The notes under the pieces were generated by a model that saw only the letters and a list, made by a program, of their open reading frames with translations, was not told the origin of the DNA and ran no database searches. Shown here one piece after another: positions 53,248-62,704 of a stretch of DNA of 64,000 nucleotides. Where the stretch lies: assembly GCF_023130475.1 (NCBI RefSeq), contig NZ_JAKHEX010000002.1:1-64000 (forward strand). The letters run 5' to 3'. The position numbers and the translations under genes were made by a program. This DNA is from Aciditerrimonas ferrireducens (GTDB lineage Bacteria; Actinomycetota; Acidimicrobiia; Acidimicrobiales; UBA8190). Position 1 is the first letter of the stretch. Every line of letters begins with the position of its first letter.

Positions 53248-53253
53248 GGGACC

Positions 53254-54390
53254 GTGGAGGCCCCCGAGCTGGCGGCGCAAACAGCCACCTGGCGAGCCGA
53301 GCACCAGGCCGTCCTCGAAGCGCTGAGCGACCCGGCAGTCCTGCGGGACCCGGCCCGGCTCCGGCAGGTCTCCCGTCGGGAGAAGGAGCTGGCGGCGCTC
53401 GTCGAGGCCGCTGAGGCGGTGCAGCGGGCCGAGGCCGACCGGGCGGTGGCCCGGGAGCTGGTGGCCCACGCCGGTGGGGGGCCCGACCGGGACCTGGCTC
53501 GGGAAGAGCTCGAACACGCCGAGACGGTGCTCGAGGAGGCCTGGGCGGCGTTGCGCTCCCTGCTCGTCCCGAAGGACCCCGACGACGGCCGGGACGTGAT
53601 CCTGGAGATCCGCGGCGCCGAGGGTGGCGAGGAAGCCAACCTCTTCGCCCGCGATCTCTTCGAGATGTACCGCCGCTACGCCGAGCGGCGGGGCTGGGAC
53701 GTCGAGGTGCTCTCCCTCACGCTCTCGGACCTCCAGGGCATCGACCAGGTGACCCTGGTGGTCAAGGGACCCGACGCCTGGCAGCGGCTCAAGCACGAGG
53801 GCGGGCCGCACCGGGTGCAGCGGGTGCCGGCCACCGAGTCCCAGGGGCGGATCCATACCTCCTCGGCCACCGTGACCGTGCTGCCCCAAGCCGAGGAGGT
53901 CGAGGTCGAGATCGACCCGGCGGACCTGCGGGTGGACGTCTTCCGGTCGACCGGGCCAGGGGGGCAGTCGGTGAACACCACCGACTCGGCGGTCCGCATC
54001 ACCCACCTGCCGACCGGCATCGTGGTCAGCATGCAGGACGAGAAGAGCCAGATCCAGAACCGGCAGAAGGCCATGGCGGTCCTGCGGTCCCGGCTGCGGC
54101 GCCTCGAGGAGGAACGGCAGCAGGCCGAGGCCAGCTCCCTGCGACGCAGCCAGGTCGGCAGCGGCGGCCGGTCGGAGAAGATCCGGACCTACAACTTCAA
54201 GGAGAACCGGGTCACCGACCATCGGATCCAGCTGACCCTCTACAAGCTGGACCGCATCCTCGAGGGCGACCTCGACGAGCTCGTCGACGCGCTCCTGGCC
54301 GCCGAACGAGCCGAGCAGCTGGCCCAACCCCTTGCCGAGGCTGCCTCGGCTACGCCGACCCCGAGTGGGGCCCGTCGGGCCCTGACCTGA
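53254..54390 (+). CDS. prfA: Peptide chain release factor 1
   Basis: Class I release factor of 378 residues for UAA/UAG. The N-terminal helical domain is followed by the codon-recognition domain, with [20 protein letters not shown] (landmark [11 protein letters not shown], containing the PxT-type motif PAT). [15 protein letters not shown] contains the universal GGQ that triggers peptide release and is the methylation target of PrmC, encoded next. The GTG start follows a TACCCT box with no ribosome site. The C-terminus ends in an Ala/Pro-rich tail. Confidence 0.94.
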   Translation: MEAPELAAQTATWRAEHQAVLEALSDPAVLRDPARLRQVSRREKELAALVEAAEAVQRAEADRAVARELVAHAGGGPDRDLAREELEHAETVLEEAWAALRSLLVPKDPDDGRDVILEIRGAEGGEEANLFARDLFEMYRRYAERRGWDVEVLSLTLSDLQGIDQVTLVVKGPDAWQRLKHEGGPHRVQRVPATESQGRIHTSSATVTVLPQAEEVEVEIDPADLRVDVFRSTGPGGQSVNTTDSAVRITHLPTGIVVSMQDEKSQIQNRQKAMAVLRSRLRRLEEERQQAEASSLRRSQVGSGGRSEKIRTYNFKENRVTDHRIQLTLYKLDRILEGDLDELVDALLAAERAEQLAQPLAEAASATPTPSGARRALT

Positions 54391-54411
54391 GCCGATCCCC
54401 GAGGAGACACG

Positions 54412-55416
54412 ATGGCGGAGTCACGGTTCGCCCCAGACCCGGGGAGCGGCGAGGACCACGGGCAGGAGGTCCGGGACGTGCTCCTGCGGACAGCCCGGCA
54501 GCTCGGTTCGGCCATGGAGGCCCGCTGGGTCCTCGAACACGTCCTCGGGCAGGGCACCAGCGCGATCCTCCTCGCCCAACGGGCCGCTCGGCTCGACCCC
54601 GGTGCCCTGGCCCGCCTGGATCGGCTGGTCGACCGGCGCCTGTCCGGGGAACCCCTGCAGTACGTGCTCGGCAGCTGGTCCTTCCGGGGCATCGAACTGC
54701 GGGTCGACCCCCGGGTGCTGATCCCCCGACCCGAGACCGAGGTCGTCGTCGGCCACGCCCTCGACGAGCTCGGCCCGGCGCTCGACCTGGCCGCCGCCCT
54801 CGGCCAGAGCCCGCACGCCGAGGTCCTGGCCGTGGACCTCGGGACTGGCTCGGGGGCCATCGCCGCTGCCCTGGCCGTCGAGGGTCCGGCGCGCGTCGGC
54901 GACCGACCCCTGCGGGTCCTGGCGGTCGACGACGCCCCCGACGCCTTGGAGGTCGCAGCCGCCAACCTCCAGGCCCTCGGGAAGCGCCATCCCGGTGCGG
55001 CGCCGGTGGAGCTGCGCCAGGGGGACTGGTTCGACGCCCTGCCCGGGGACCTGGCCGGCCAGGTGACCCTGGCCGTGGCCAACCCGCCCTACGTGGCCGA
55101 AGCCGAGTGGCGAGCGCTCGACCCGACGGTCCGGGACCACGAGCCCCGACGGGCTCTCGTCGGGGGCCCGACCGGCCGGGAAGCGGTCGACCGGATCCTC
55201 GCCCAAGCCTGCCGCTGGCTGGCCCCCTGGGGGGTGCTCGTCGTCGAGCTGGCCCCCAGCCAGGCCGAGGACGCTGCCCTGCGGGCCCTGGTCGACGGCT
55301 TCGACGCCGTTGTCGTCCGCCACGATCTCGCCGGTCGACCCCGGGCCCTGATCGCTCGCCGCTGGGGCACCACCGCCGAGGACCCGACCGACGACGAGGA
55401 GGAGCACCGTGGCTGA
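54412..55416 (+). CDS. prmC: Release factor glutamine methyltransferase
   Basis: SAM-dependent enzyme of 334 residues methylating the GGQ glutamine of release factors. The N-terminal helical domain includes GEPLQYVLGSWSF; RVLIPRPETEVVV and VDLGTGSGAIAAAL form the SAM site. NPPYVAEAEW is the NPPY catalytic motif. An insert of about 15 residues sits between the first two strands. It starts 21 nt after prfA, with GAGGAG at the ribosome site, and overlaps the next gene by 8 nt. Confidence 0.93.
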   Translation: MAESRFAPDPGSGEDHGQEVRDVLLRTARQLGSAMEARWVLEHVLGQGTSAILLAQRAARLDPGALARLDRLVDRRLSGEPLQYVLGSWSFRGIELRVDPRVLIPRPETEVVVGHALDELGPALDLAAALGQSPHAEVLAVDLGTGSGAIAAALAVEGPARVGDRPLRVLAVDDAPDALEVAAANLQALGKRHPGAAPVELRQGDWFDALPGDLAGQVTLAVANPPYVAEAEWRALDPTVRDHEPRRALVGGPTGREAVDRILAQACRWLAPWGVLVVELAPSQAEDAALRALVDGFDAVVVRHDLAGRPRALIARRWGTTAEDPTDDEEEHRG

Positions 55417-56080
55417 CCCCGACGGGCCCCTGGGCGCGACGCCGGCGCGGCTGGTGCCCCGGGGACCAGCGGCCCTCGATCGCGTGGCCGAGGCCCTGGC
55501 CGCAGGGGCGGTCGTGGCCCTCCCGACCGACACCGTCTACGGCCTGGCGGTGCGGGCCTCCCTGCCCGAGGCGGCGGCGACCCTCAGCCGGGCCAAGGGC
55601 CGGGACGAGGCCACCCCGACGCAGGTGCTCGTGGCGGATCGGACCCAGGCCGAGGCGCTCGCCGCCCCGGGAACGCTCACCGGACCGATCGCCGGGCTCC
55701 TGGACCGCTTCTGGCCCGGGGGGCTGACCGTCGTCCTGCCCCGTCGACCCGGGGTGACCCTCGACCTCGGTGGGCAGGAGGACAGCGTGGGCCTGCGCTG
55801 CCCTGACGACCCCTGGCTCCAGGCCCTCTGCCGCCGGGTCGGGCCCCTTGCGGCCACCAGTGCCAACCGGCACGGCGAGCCGCCCCTGACCACGGCCGAA
55901 GCTGTCGTCGCCACCCTGGGTGAGGCGGTGGCCCTGGTCGTCGACGGCGGCGTCGGCGGGCAACTGGCCTCGAGCGTGCTGGACCTCCGCGCCGCGCCCC
56001 GGGTGCTCCGGGAAGGCGCCATACCCTCGGGTGCGCTCCTCGCCGCCCTCGGCGACGCCGGGGAGGCCGGCGGGTCGTGA
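55409..56080 (+). CDS. tsaC: L-threonylcarbamoyladenylate synthase
   Basis: Sua5/YciO/YrdC-family protein of 223 residues that makes threonylcarbamoyl-AMP for the t6A37 modification of ANN-decoding tRNAs. VVALPTDTVYGLAV is the signature near residue 35. LLDRFWPGGLTVVLPRR and GLRCPDDPWLQALC and ATSANRHGEPP follow in the usual order. The GTG start overlaps prmC and has GAGGAGGAG upstream. The gene order prfA-prmC-tsaC is widespread. The C-terminal Sua5 domain is absent, so it is the short form. Confidence 0.92.
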   Translation: MADPDGPLGATPARLVPRGPAALDRVAEALAAGAVVALPTDTVYGLAVRASLPEAAATLSRAKGRDEATPTQVLVADRTQAEALAAPGTLTGPIAGLLDRFWPGGLTVVLPRRPGVTLDLGGQEDSVGLRCPDDPWLQALCRRVGPLAATSANRHGEPPLTTAEAVVATLGEAVALVVDGGVGGQLASSVLDLRAAPRVLREGAIPSGALLAALGDAGEAGGS

Positions 56081-56529
56081 GCCGGGCCGCCCTGGTCCTC
56101 CTGGGCTTGCTCCTCGCGGGCCTGGCGGCGACCAGCCGGCCGTTCACCGACGCGGCCGACGCCGAGACCGCTGCCGGCTTCGTCTTGGTCCTCGGACCTG
56201 CCGTCCTCGAGTGGCGACGCCAACGGCCCCGTGGGACCGACTCGGCAGACCTCGGGCCGCCGGCCGGGGTCGCGTCGGCCCCGGCCCAGCCCGACTGCCA
56301 CCCGCCGGCCCGGAGCTGGCCCTGGCTGACCCTTTTCGCCCTGGCCGGGGCCCTCGAGCTGGCCACCTATTTCGCCGGCTTCGACGGCCAGCGCGCCCAG
56401 TTCCCGACCATCAGCTCCTTCGAGACCGCGGTGGACGCCCAACCCGTGCTGCGGGCCCTGCTCTTTCTCGGCTGGCTGGCCCTCGGGGCCAGCTTCGCCC
56501 TGGCAGGGCGGCCTCGAGGGAACCCGTGA
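56077..56529 (+). CDS. Small membrane protein, unknown function
   Basis: Protein of 150 residues that I do not recognise. There are four probable membrane segments: an N-terminal one (about 5-25), one around 35-50, one around 85-105 and a C-terminal one around 125-145, with a Pro-rich loop between. The GTG start overlaps the tsaC stop (GTGA), and another small membrane protein follows 4 nt later, so the two are probably coexpressed and may interact. Confidence 0.6.
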   Translation: MSRAALVLLGLLLAGLAATSRPFTDAADAETAAGFVLVLGPAVLEWRRQRPRGTDSADLGPPAGVASAPAQPDCHPPARSWPWLTLFALAGALELATYFAGFDGQRAQFPTISSFETAVDAQPVLRALLFLGWLALGASFALAGRPRGNP

Positions 56530-56533
56530 GGAC

Positions 56534-56761
56534 GTGGACCGGGTGCTGGTGACCATCGCCCTCGACGCGCTCTGGGCCGCCCTCGCCGCTGGGCTCGTCG
56601 GCCTCGTGGTGGCCAGCCACCTGCCCCGCCCGGTCGACCGCCCCGCACCGCTCGTCCAGCCCTTCGGCCAGCTGGTCCGCCGCGCCGTTGAGCGCCCCTG
56701 GGCCCGGGGTCTGCTCCTCCTCGGGTGGCTCTGGCTGGGCTGGCACTTCTTCGCTCGCTGA
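56534..56761 (+). CDS. DUF6186-like small membrane protein
   Basis: Protein of 75 residues with two hydrophobic segments (about 8-30 and 58-73) and a short basic loop. The pattern LARGLLLLGWLWLGWHFF-like at the end (here ARGLLLLGWLWLGWHFFAR, in part) fits DUF6186, a small actinobacterial family of unknown function. The GTG start is 4 nt after the preceding gene. Family assignment is by eye and uncertain. Confidence 0.55.
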   Translation: MDRVLVTIALDALWAALAAGLVGLVVASHLPRPVDRPAPLVQPFGQLVRRAVERPWARGLLLLGWLWLGWHFFAR

Positions 56762-56826
56762 ACCCCCGCCGCCTGCGGTCGTCTGGTCGGGGCCGTCGAG
56801 CTGGGGTGGGCGGCGGTCAGGCCCGG

Positions 56827-56857
56827 AATCACAACATGTCACACAAACTCCACAACG
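56827..56857 (+). repeat. 31-nt repeated element, copy 2
   Basis: Exact copy of 41982-42012, here 81 nt upstream of the PAS-GGDEF gene and downstream of a membrane protein gene. The flanks of the two copies are unrelated, so the element itself is the conserved unit. It could be a protein binding site with three 10-nt spaced half-sites. Confidence 0.7.
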
Positions 56858-56938
56858 CCGGACACGGTCCCCACCCCACCGCCCCTTCTCGACACCAGGT
56901 CGCTTCACCTCCGGGCGCGGCGTGCCGATGCCGGGGAC

Positions 56939-58231
56939 GTGGAACCCTCGGGCCCGCCAGCCGAGTGGCTGCGGCGGATCGTGGAGCAGATCGGCGAGGG
57001 CGTGGGGGTGGCCGACACCCGGGGCCGCATCGTGTTCATCAACGGTACGGGGGCCGCCATGGTCGGGTGGCCGGTAGAGGAGCTGCTCGGCCGGCACATC
57101 TCGGTCCTGCACCGCCCCGAGGCCTACCGCCGGCAGCTGGAGCCGCTGCGGCAACGGGCCCTCAAGGAGGGGACGGCCCGGGGCGTGGCGGAACACCTGC
57201 GGCGGGACGGCACGGTCTTCCTGGGTGAGACCACCATCAGTCGGCTGACCGACGAGGCGGGTCGCCCGCTGGGCCTGGTGCGGACCGTGCGGGACCTGAC
57301 CGGTGAGCTGGCCGCCCAGGCCCGGGAGGAGACCCAACGGGAGCGGCTGGCCACCATCCTGGGCGTGCTGCGGGACCTGGTGCTGGTCCTGGGGCCCAGC
57401 GGGGAGATCCGGATGGTCTCGGGGTCCTGGACCCAGCGGGCGGGCTACCCGGTGGCGGCCATGGTCGGTCGCTCGGCGTTCGACTTCGTGCATCCTGACG
57501 ACCAGGTCCGGGCGGCGACGCGGGCGGCTGAGCGGCTGGAGGAGCCGGCGGACAGCCCGGTCCGGCCCGTGGAGCTGCGGATCCGGCACGCCGACGGGCA
57601 ATACCGATGGTACGAGGCGCTGGCCAGCCCGCTGCGCAGCGGCAGCGAGACCGAGCTGGTGGTGACCTTGCGGAGCATCGACCACCACCGGGCCCTGGCC
57701 GAGCAGCTGCAGGTGTTGGCCCGCAGCGACGCCCTGACGGGCTTGGCGAACCGGCGAGGGGCGCTGGAGGACCTGGAGGTGCTGCTCGACCGTTGGCGCG
57801 TGGCGGGCAAGGCGCCGGCGGTCGGCCAGGTGGCGGTGCTGTTCGTGGACCTGGACGGGTTCAAGGTGGTGAACGACACCTTGGGCCATGGGGCGGGGGA
57901 CGACGTGTTGGTGGAGGCCGGGCGCCGGCTGCGAGGCTGCGTCCGTCGGGGGGACCTGGTGGCCCGTTGGGGCGGCGACGAGCTGCTGGTCGTGCTGGCC
58001 GACCCGCCGGATCAGGCGTTCGTGGACCGGGTGGCCGAGCGGGTGGCCGCAGCCCTGGCCGAACCGTTCGCGACCCGGGCCGGCCCTGCGTCGTTGCAGG
58101 CCAGCGTGGGTGTGGCGCTGGCGGCCCCGGGTGAGGGGGCCGAGGAGGTGGTCCGACGGGCCGACCGGGCGATGTACGCCAAGAAGCAGGCCCTGGGCCG
58201 ACACCCGACGGCGGTGAGCGGGGGCCGCTGA
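56939..58231 (+). CDS. PAS-PAS-GGDEF diguanylate cyclase
   Basis: Predicted soluble diguanylate cyclase of 430 residues. Two PAS domains (about residues 5-125 and 130-255) are followed by a GGDEF domain starting SDALTGLANRRGALEDLE. LFVDLDGFKVVND is the metal-binding strand, WGGDELLV the active site (GGDEL variant) and RRGD four residues earlier a likely product-inhibition site. The end DRAMYAKKQALGRH is typical. No membrane segment is seen, so the PAS domains probably sense a cytoplasmic signal. The start is GTG 56939 with GGGGACG upstream, a weak site. Confidence 0.9.
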   Translation: MEPSGPPAEWLRRIVEQIGEGVGVADTRGRIVFINGTGAAMVGWPVEELLGRHISVLHRPEAYRRQLEPLRQRALKEGTARGVAEHLRRDGTVFLGETTISRLTDEAGRPLGLVRTVRDLTGELAAQAREETQRERLATILGVLRDLVLVLGPSGEIRMVSGSWTQRAGYPVAAMVGRSAFDFVHPDDQVRAATRAAERLEEPADSPVRPVELRIRHADGQYRWYEALASPLRSGSETELVVTLRSIDHHRALAEQLQVLARSDALTGLANRRGALEDLEVLLDRWRVAGKAPAVGQVAVLFVDLDGFKVVNDTLGHGAGDDVLVEAGRRLRGCVRRGDLVARWGGDELLVVLADPPDQAFVDRVAERVAAALAEPFATRAGPASLQASVGVALAAPGEGAEEVVRRADRAMYAKKQALGRHPTAVSGGR

Positions 58232-58243
58232 GGGAGGGGCGAG

Positions 58244-59785
58244 CTAAGCGAGCCGGAGCTCCCGGCCCGGCTGGACGTGGCAGGGCTGGCGGAGGGGGTC
58301 GGTCTGGAGGAGGCCGGCGAGGACCTCAAGGTGGGTGCTCTGGGCCCAGGCCCGCTGGCCGGTGGGGGTCCGGACGGCGGCCACGGCCCGTTCGGGTTGG
58401 CCCTGGCGGTCGTGGACGACGGTGGCGACCTCGATGGTGGCGGGTCCCTGGTAGTTGGGGGCCTGGGGCTGGCGGGGGAGCTGGTCGACGTGCTGCTGGG
58501 GGTGGAGGAGCGCGAAGGGCCGCTCGGGGGGCCTGGTGGACCAGATCGAGAGCGCGTGCTTGGTGACGAACCAGCCCAGGCCGCTCACGAGGCCGAGGTC
58601 GCCGGGGTGCTGGCGGAGACGGTGGGCCATGGTGACGAGGCTGTGGGCGGCGTAGTCGTTGAGGGGCCCGCCGAAGAAGGTGAGGCCCCCGGTGACGGTG
58701 AGGTCCCGGCGGGGGTCGAAGGGGTCGAGCCCGAGCTCGGAGGCCGCGATCTGGACGGCCGAGGGGAAGCAGGAGTAGAGGTCGAAGTGGGCCAGATCGT
58801 CGACGCCGAGGCCGAGGTGGGCGAAGAGGGCCTGGCCGCAGGCGGCGATGGCCGGGGACCGGTGAAGCTCGGGCCGCTCGGAGACGAACCAGTGGTCGGT
58901 GGCCTCGGCGCCCGCCAGGGGGAAGACCCAGCGGTCCTCGGGCACCCCGGCGGCCCGGGCGGTGTCGAGCGAGCAGAGGACGAGGGCGGCGGCCTGGTCG
59001 ACCCGGTCGTAGGCCACGAGGTGGCGGGTGTAGGGGGTGGCGATGAGACGGTTGGCCGGGCCGGGGGTGATGAGCTGCTCGGCTGAACGGGGAGTGGGGT
59101 CCCAGGCGAAGGGGTGGCGGGCGGCGACCGTGGAGAAACGGGCCCAGAGCTGGCCGACGAGCTGCTGGTGGGCGGCCTGGTCCCGCTGGGCAGCGGCGCG
59201 GAGGGCCTCCTCGAAGAGGGGGTAGACGTGGATGGGCAGGCCGAGGCCGACGGCCAGCTCCTCCTCGGAGGAGCCGGGTCGGTCGACCCCGTGGAGGCGG
59301 GGCTCAGGGGTGTCGGGCCCCTGGGTGGTCCAGGGGGGTTCGGCCCCGTCGTGGGCTCGCCGGTGGGCGAGGCGGCTGGCGGTGCACTCGGCGCCGGCGA
59401 CGAGGACGACGTCGTGGTGGCCGGCGGCGATGGCCTCGGCAGCGGCGAGGGTGAGGGCGACGGGGCTGTTGCCGCCGATGGTCGACTGGACGAGCTCGGA
59501 CGGGGCGAGGCCGATGCGCCGGGCCAGGAGGAGGGGCGCGTTGCGGTAGTGCCAGCTGAGGGGCCGGACCATGCGGAGCGAGCCGAGGGCCCCGCGTAGA
59601 CGCGCACCGGCGCCGGTGTCCTCGAAGGCGGCCTGGGCGGCGAGGGCGGCCAGCTCGACCGGTTCGACACCGGGGGGCACCTCGAGGCCGTCCCGGGGCG
59701 TGAGCCCACCGACGCGGGGTGCACCGGGCCGGTTGGTGACCTGGGCAGCGCCGACGAGGACCGGGGTTCGCGGGTCGAGGGCCAT
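58244..59785 (-). CDS. Thiolase-like protein (SCPx/TLP1-like) without nucleophile Cys
   Basis: Thiolase-fold protein of 513 residues, often annotated acetyl-CoA acetyltransferase. [19 protein letters not shown] aligns with the nucleophile loop, but the reactive Cys is replaced (GGNS instead of CxSG). [13 protein letters not shown] replaces the HEAFA motif and [12 protein letters not shown] the CGxG loop. It therefore belongs to the thiolase-like group with altered catalysis, as in several mycobacterial proteins. The ATG lies 6 nt after TAAGCT (minus strand), a leaderless arrangement. The gene diverges from glyA. Confidence 0.8.
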   Translation of the reverse strand: MALDPRTPVLVGAAQVTNRPGAPRVGGLTPRDGLEVPPGVEPVELAALAAQAAFEDTGAGARLRGALGSLRMVRPLSWHYRNAPLLLARRIGLAPSELVQSTIGGNSPVALTLAAAEAIAAGHHDVVLVAGAECTASRLAHRRAHDGAEPPWTTQGPDTPEPRLHGVDRPGSSEEELAVGLGLPIHVYPLFEEALRAAAQRDQAAHQQLVGQLWARFSTVAARHPFAWDPTPRSAEQLITPGPANRLIATPYTRHLVAYDRVDQAAALVLCSLDTARAAGVPEDRWVFPLAGAEATDHWFVSERPELHRSPAIAACGQALFAHLGLGVDDLAHFDLYSCFPSAVQIAASELGLDPFDPRRDLTVTGGLTFFGGPLNDYAAHSLVTMAHRLRQHPGDLGLVSGLGWFVTKHALSIWSTRPPERPFALLHPQQHVDQLPRQPQAPNYQGPATIEVATVVHDRQGQPERAVAAVRTPTGQRAWAQSTHLEVLAGLLQTDPLRQPCHVQPGRELRLA

Positions 59786-59791
59786 GCGCCC

Positions 59792-59797
59792 AGCTTA
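59792..59797 (-). promoter_or_regulatory. -10 box (TAAGCT) of the thiolase-like gene
   Basis: TAAGCT on the minus strand ends 6 nt before the ATG at 59785, the leaderless spacing. Confidence 0.5.
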
Positions 59798-59862
59798 TCG
59801 ATTAGCGAGTCAGTTTCCCAGGGGGCCGGGACGTGCGGCGGGGCGCCGGGCGGGGTGCTGGC

Positions 59863-59868
59863 TAAGCT
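59863..59868 (+). promoter_or_regulatory. -10 box (TAAGCT) of glyA
   Basis: TAAGCT about 46 nt upstream of the glyA ATG, which has its own Shine-Dalgarno sequence. The same hexamer serves the divergent gene. Confidence 0.4.
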
Positions 59869-59914
59869 CGCTGCGTCGTTCCCGGCAGGAGCCGGCTGGC
59901 GAAGAGGAGGTTGG

Positions 59915-61240
59915 ATGGGCGAGCGGGTGGAGGTGGAGCCGTTGGCGACGCCGTTCGACACCTGGCTCGCCGGAGACCCCGAGGTCCGAAAGCTCCTGCG
60001 GGAGGAGGCGGTGCGGCAGCGGACCTGCCTGCAGCTGATCGCCTCGGAGAACTTCACCTCGCCGGCCGTGCTGGCGGCCACGGGGTCGGTGCTGACGAAC
60101 AAGTACGCGGAGGGGTACCCGGGGCGGCGCTACTACGGCGGCAACCAGGTCATCGACGAGGTGGAGGACCTGGCGCGGCGGCGGGCGACGGAACTGTTCG
60201 GGGCGGAGCACGCCAACGTGCAGCCCCACTCGGGGGCCTCGGCGAACCTGGCCGTCTACCAGGCCCTGCTGGAGCCGGGTGACACGGTGCTGGCGATGCG
60301 GCTGGACCAGGGCGGGCACCTGACGCACGGCGCCCCGGCGAGCATCACCTCGAAGATCTGGCGTTTCGTGGCCTACGGGGTCACGCCGGCCTCGGCCGAC
60401 CCGGCCCGTCCCGGGGAGGTGATCGACCTGGAGCAGGTGGCCGAGCTGGCCCGTCGGGAGCGGCCCCGGCTGATCGTGGCCGGCGCCACCGCTTACCCGC
60501 GGGTGCTCGACGCCCAGCCGTTCCGGGAGATCGCCGACGAGGTGGGGGCGCTGTTGATGGTCGACCTCGCCCACCCCGCCGGGCTGGTCGCCGGGAAGGC
60601 CCATCCGAGCCCGGTGCCCTTCGCCGACGTCGTGACCTTCACCACCCACAAGACCCTGCGGGGGCCCCGGGGCGGTGCCATCCTCTGTCGGGAGGACCTG
60701 GCGAAGCGGATCGACCAGGCGGTGTTCCCCGGCCTGCAGGGTGGGCCGCTGGAGCACGTGGTGGCCGCCAAGGCGGTCGCCTTCGGCGAGGCCCTGCAGC
60801 CCTCTTTCCAGGCCTATGCCGCAGCGGTGGTGGCGAACGCCCGGGCCCTGGCCGAGGCCCTGGCGGCCGAGGGCTTCCGGCTGGTCTCGGGGGGGACGGA
60901 CAACCACCTGGTGCTGGTCGACCTGCGGCCCTTCGACCCGGAGCTGACCGGCAAGGAAGCCCAGGAGGTGCTGGACCGGGCGGGCATCACGGTGAACCGG
61001 AACACCATCCCGGACGATCCGCGCTCGGCGTTCGTGACCTCGGGTCTTCGGTTGGGGACGGCGGCCGAGACGACGGCCGGCATGGGGCCGAGCGAGATGG
61101 CCCGGATCGCCGGGCTGCTGGTGCGGGCCCTGCGGTGCCGGCACGAGGACGCCGAGGTGGCCCGGGTGCGAGCCGAGGTGGCCGAGCTCTGCGCCAGCTT
61201 CCCGCCCTACCCGGAGCTGGAACGGGCCCAGGAGGCCTGA
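59915..61240 (+). CDS. glyA: Serine hydroxymethyltransferase
   Basis: PLP enzyme of 441 residues interconverting serine and glycine with tetrahydrofolate. [12 protein letters not shown] starts the conserved core, and [28 protein letters not shown] and [14 protein letters not shown] (with the PLP lysine in THKT) follow. The ATG 59915 is preceded by GAGGAGG and is preferred over the upstream GTG 59855. It is followed 4 nt later by the wecA-like gene. In actinobacteria glyA often sits just before the cell-wall and ATP synthase genes. Confidence 0.96.
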   Translation: MGERVEVEPLATPFDTWLAGDPEVRKLLREEAVRQRTCLQLIASENFTSPAVLAATGSVLTNKYAEGYPGRRYYGGNQVIDEVEDLARRRATELFGAEHANVQPHSGASANLAVYQALLEPGDTVLAMRLDQGGHLTHGAPASITSKIWRFVAYGVTPASADPARPGEVIDLEQVAELARRERPRLIVAGATAYPRVLDAQPFREIADEVGALLMVDLAHPAGLVAGKAHPSPVPFADVVTFTTHKTLRGPRGGAILCREDLAKRIDQAVFPGLQGGPLEHVVAAKAVAFGEALQPSFQAYAAAVVANARALAEALAAEGFRLVSGGTDNHLVLVDLRPFDPELTGKEAQEVLDRAGITVNRNTIPDDPRSAFVTSGLRLGTAAETTAGMGPSEMARIAGLLVRALRCRHEDAEVARVRAEVAELCASFPPYPELERAQEA

Positions 61241-61244
61241 GATC

Positions 61245-62519
61245 GTGCCCGACGGCGGCTACCTGGCCGTCGCGGCCGTGGCCGCCGTGGTGACCTTCGC
61301 CGGCACCTTCGGCGTGCGGGCCCTGGCTCCCCGGGTGGGCCTGGTGGACCGGCCCGGGGGTCGGCGGGTGCACCTGCGACCCACCCCCCTGGGCGGCGGG
61401 GCGGCCATGCTCCTGGGGGTCGTGGTGGCGATGGCCGTGGCCGGTCTGCTGCCCGGCCTGGGGCGGGTGACGGCTGGCAGCTCGGAGCCCCTGGGGGTCT
61501 GCCTGGGGGCGGCGGTGATCTTCGGGGTGGGGCTGATCGACGACTTCCGGGAGATGTCGGCCCCGGCGAAGGTGGCGGGGGAGGTCCTGGCAGCCAGCGT
61601 GCTGGTGGTGACCGGGGTGACCTTGTTCCAGCTGAAGGTTCCCTTCGCCGGGTTCGTGGTCCTCTCGCCCCAGATGATCCCGTTGCTGACGGCCCTCTGG
61701 GTGATCGTGATCACCAACGCCGTGAACCTCATCGACGGCCTGGACGGCCTGGCTGCCGGGGTGGTGGGGATCGCCGCGGCCGCCCTGTGCGTCTACGGGC
61801 TGCGGCTGATCCACGACGGTTCGCTGCCGGCGGACAACCTGGGACCGTTGCTGGCGGCGGTGACCGTCGGGGTGTGTGTGGGGTTCCTGCCGCACAACGT
61901 CCACCCGGCGAAGGTGTTCATGGGGGACAGCGGGGCGCTGCTCCTCGGCCTGCTGATGGCGGCGGCGACCATGGTGGTGGGCGGGCGGACCAGCGAGGTG
62001 GTGAGCGGCCAGACCTACTTTTTCTTCGCGCCCCTGTTCATCCCGCTGTTCATCCTGGGGGTGCCGATCGCCGACATGGTCTTCGCCATCGTCCGCCGGA
62101 CGGCCCGTCGCCAGGGGTTCCACACCCCGGACAAGGACCATGTGCACCATCGGTTGCTGCGGCTGGGCCACGGGCACCGGCGGACGGTGGTGATCCTGTG
62201 GGCGTGGACGGCGGTGCTCTCGGGGTTCGTCCTGACGCCCTTGTTCGTGCCGGCCGGCAACGCGGTGATCCCCTTCGGGGCGGCGGTGCTGGGCCTGCTG
62301 CTCTACACGTTCTTCCACCCGGGCCTGCACCGGGGCGGCGATCCGGGCGAGGTTGGGGCGACGACGGGCGTCGGCCAGGGAGACCCGGGGGCTGGGCCGT
62401 TGCACGGGGACGAACCGGGGGCCGCCGAGCCGACGGCTGTCCTGGAGACCGTCCCGCCTGGCCCTCGGGCGCCGGGAAGCGGCGGCCCGCGGGCCACCCC
62501 GCAGGACCCCTGGGCTTAG
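61245..62519 (+). CDS. wecA: Undecaprenyl-phosphate N-acetylglucosaminyl 1-phosphate transferase
   Basis: Integral membrane glycosyltransferase of 424 residues of the MraY/WecA/TagO family, starting polymer synthesis on the lipid carrier. About ten membrane segments are visible. GLIDDFREMSAPAK carries the DDxxD-like Asp pair, NAVNLIDGLDGLAAG the second Asp motif and HTPDKDHVHHRLL the carbohydrate-recognition loop. FMGDSGALLLG completes the site. The C-terminal 60 residues form a hydrophilic tail. The GTG start is 4 nt after glyA. The gene lies upstream of the ATP synthase genes, as in many actinobacteria. Confidence 0.9.
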   Translation: MPDGGYLAVAAVAAVVTFAGTFGVRALAPRVGLVDRPGGRRVHLRPTPLGGGAAMLLGVVVAMAVAGLLPGLGRVTAGSSEPLGVCLGAAVIFGVGLIDDFREMSAPAKVAGEVLAASVLVVTGVTLFQLKVPFAGFVVLSPQMIPLLTALWVIVITNAVNLIDGLDGLAAGVVGIAAAALCVYGLRLIHDGSLPADNLGPLLAAVTVGVCVGFLPHNVHPAKVFMGDSGALLLGLLMAAATMVVGGRTSEVVSGQTYFFFAPLFIPLFILGVPIADMVFAIVRRTARRQGFHTPDKDHVHHRLLRLGHGHRRTVVILWAWTAVLSGFVLTPLFVPAGNAVIPFGAAVLGLLLYTFFHPGLHRGGDPGEVGATTGVGQGDPGAGPLHGDEPGAAEPTAVLETVPPGPRAPGSGGPRATPQDPWA

Positions 62520-62549
62520 GCGCCGCAGGCGCCCTGGTCAGTGGCCGTT

Positions 62550-62579
62550 TTGGCACCGGCCGCCGGGCGATGCCATCAT
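62550..62579 (+). promoter_or_regulatory. Promoter upstream of the ATP synthase genes
   Basis: TTGGCA (62550-62555), 18-nt spacer, CATCAT (62574-62579). It reads toward a short ORF at 62587 and then atpZ. Confidence 0.45.
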
Positions 62580-62586
62580 GGCGCCC

Positions 62587-62664
62587 GTGCCGTATCCCGA
62601 ACCTGCGTCGACCATGGCGCCGGTGACGTGCCCGTTGACGGGGCGCCGCCGGGTGGCCGGCTGA
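62587..62664 (+). CDS. Possible 25-residue leader ORF before the ATP synthase operon
   Basis: A GTG-started ORF 7 nt after CATCAT, ending 40 nt before the atpZ start. It has no recognisable product and may be non-coding. It is listed because its start fits the leaderless rule. Confidence 0.2.
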   Translation: MPYPEPASTMAPVTCPLTGRRRVAG

Positions 62665-62691
62665 CGGCGGCGGGGCGGAGCGATGGCTCGG

Positions 62692-62697
62692 TACGCT
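62692..62697 (+). promoter_or_regulatory. -10 box (TACGCT) of the ATP synthase operon
   Basis: TACGCT ends 7 nt before the GTG at 62705, matching leaderless spacing. Confidence 0.45.
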
Positions 62698-62704
62698 CTG
62701 CGCT

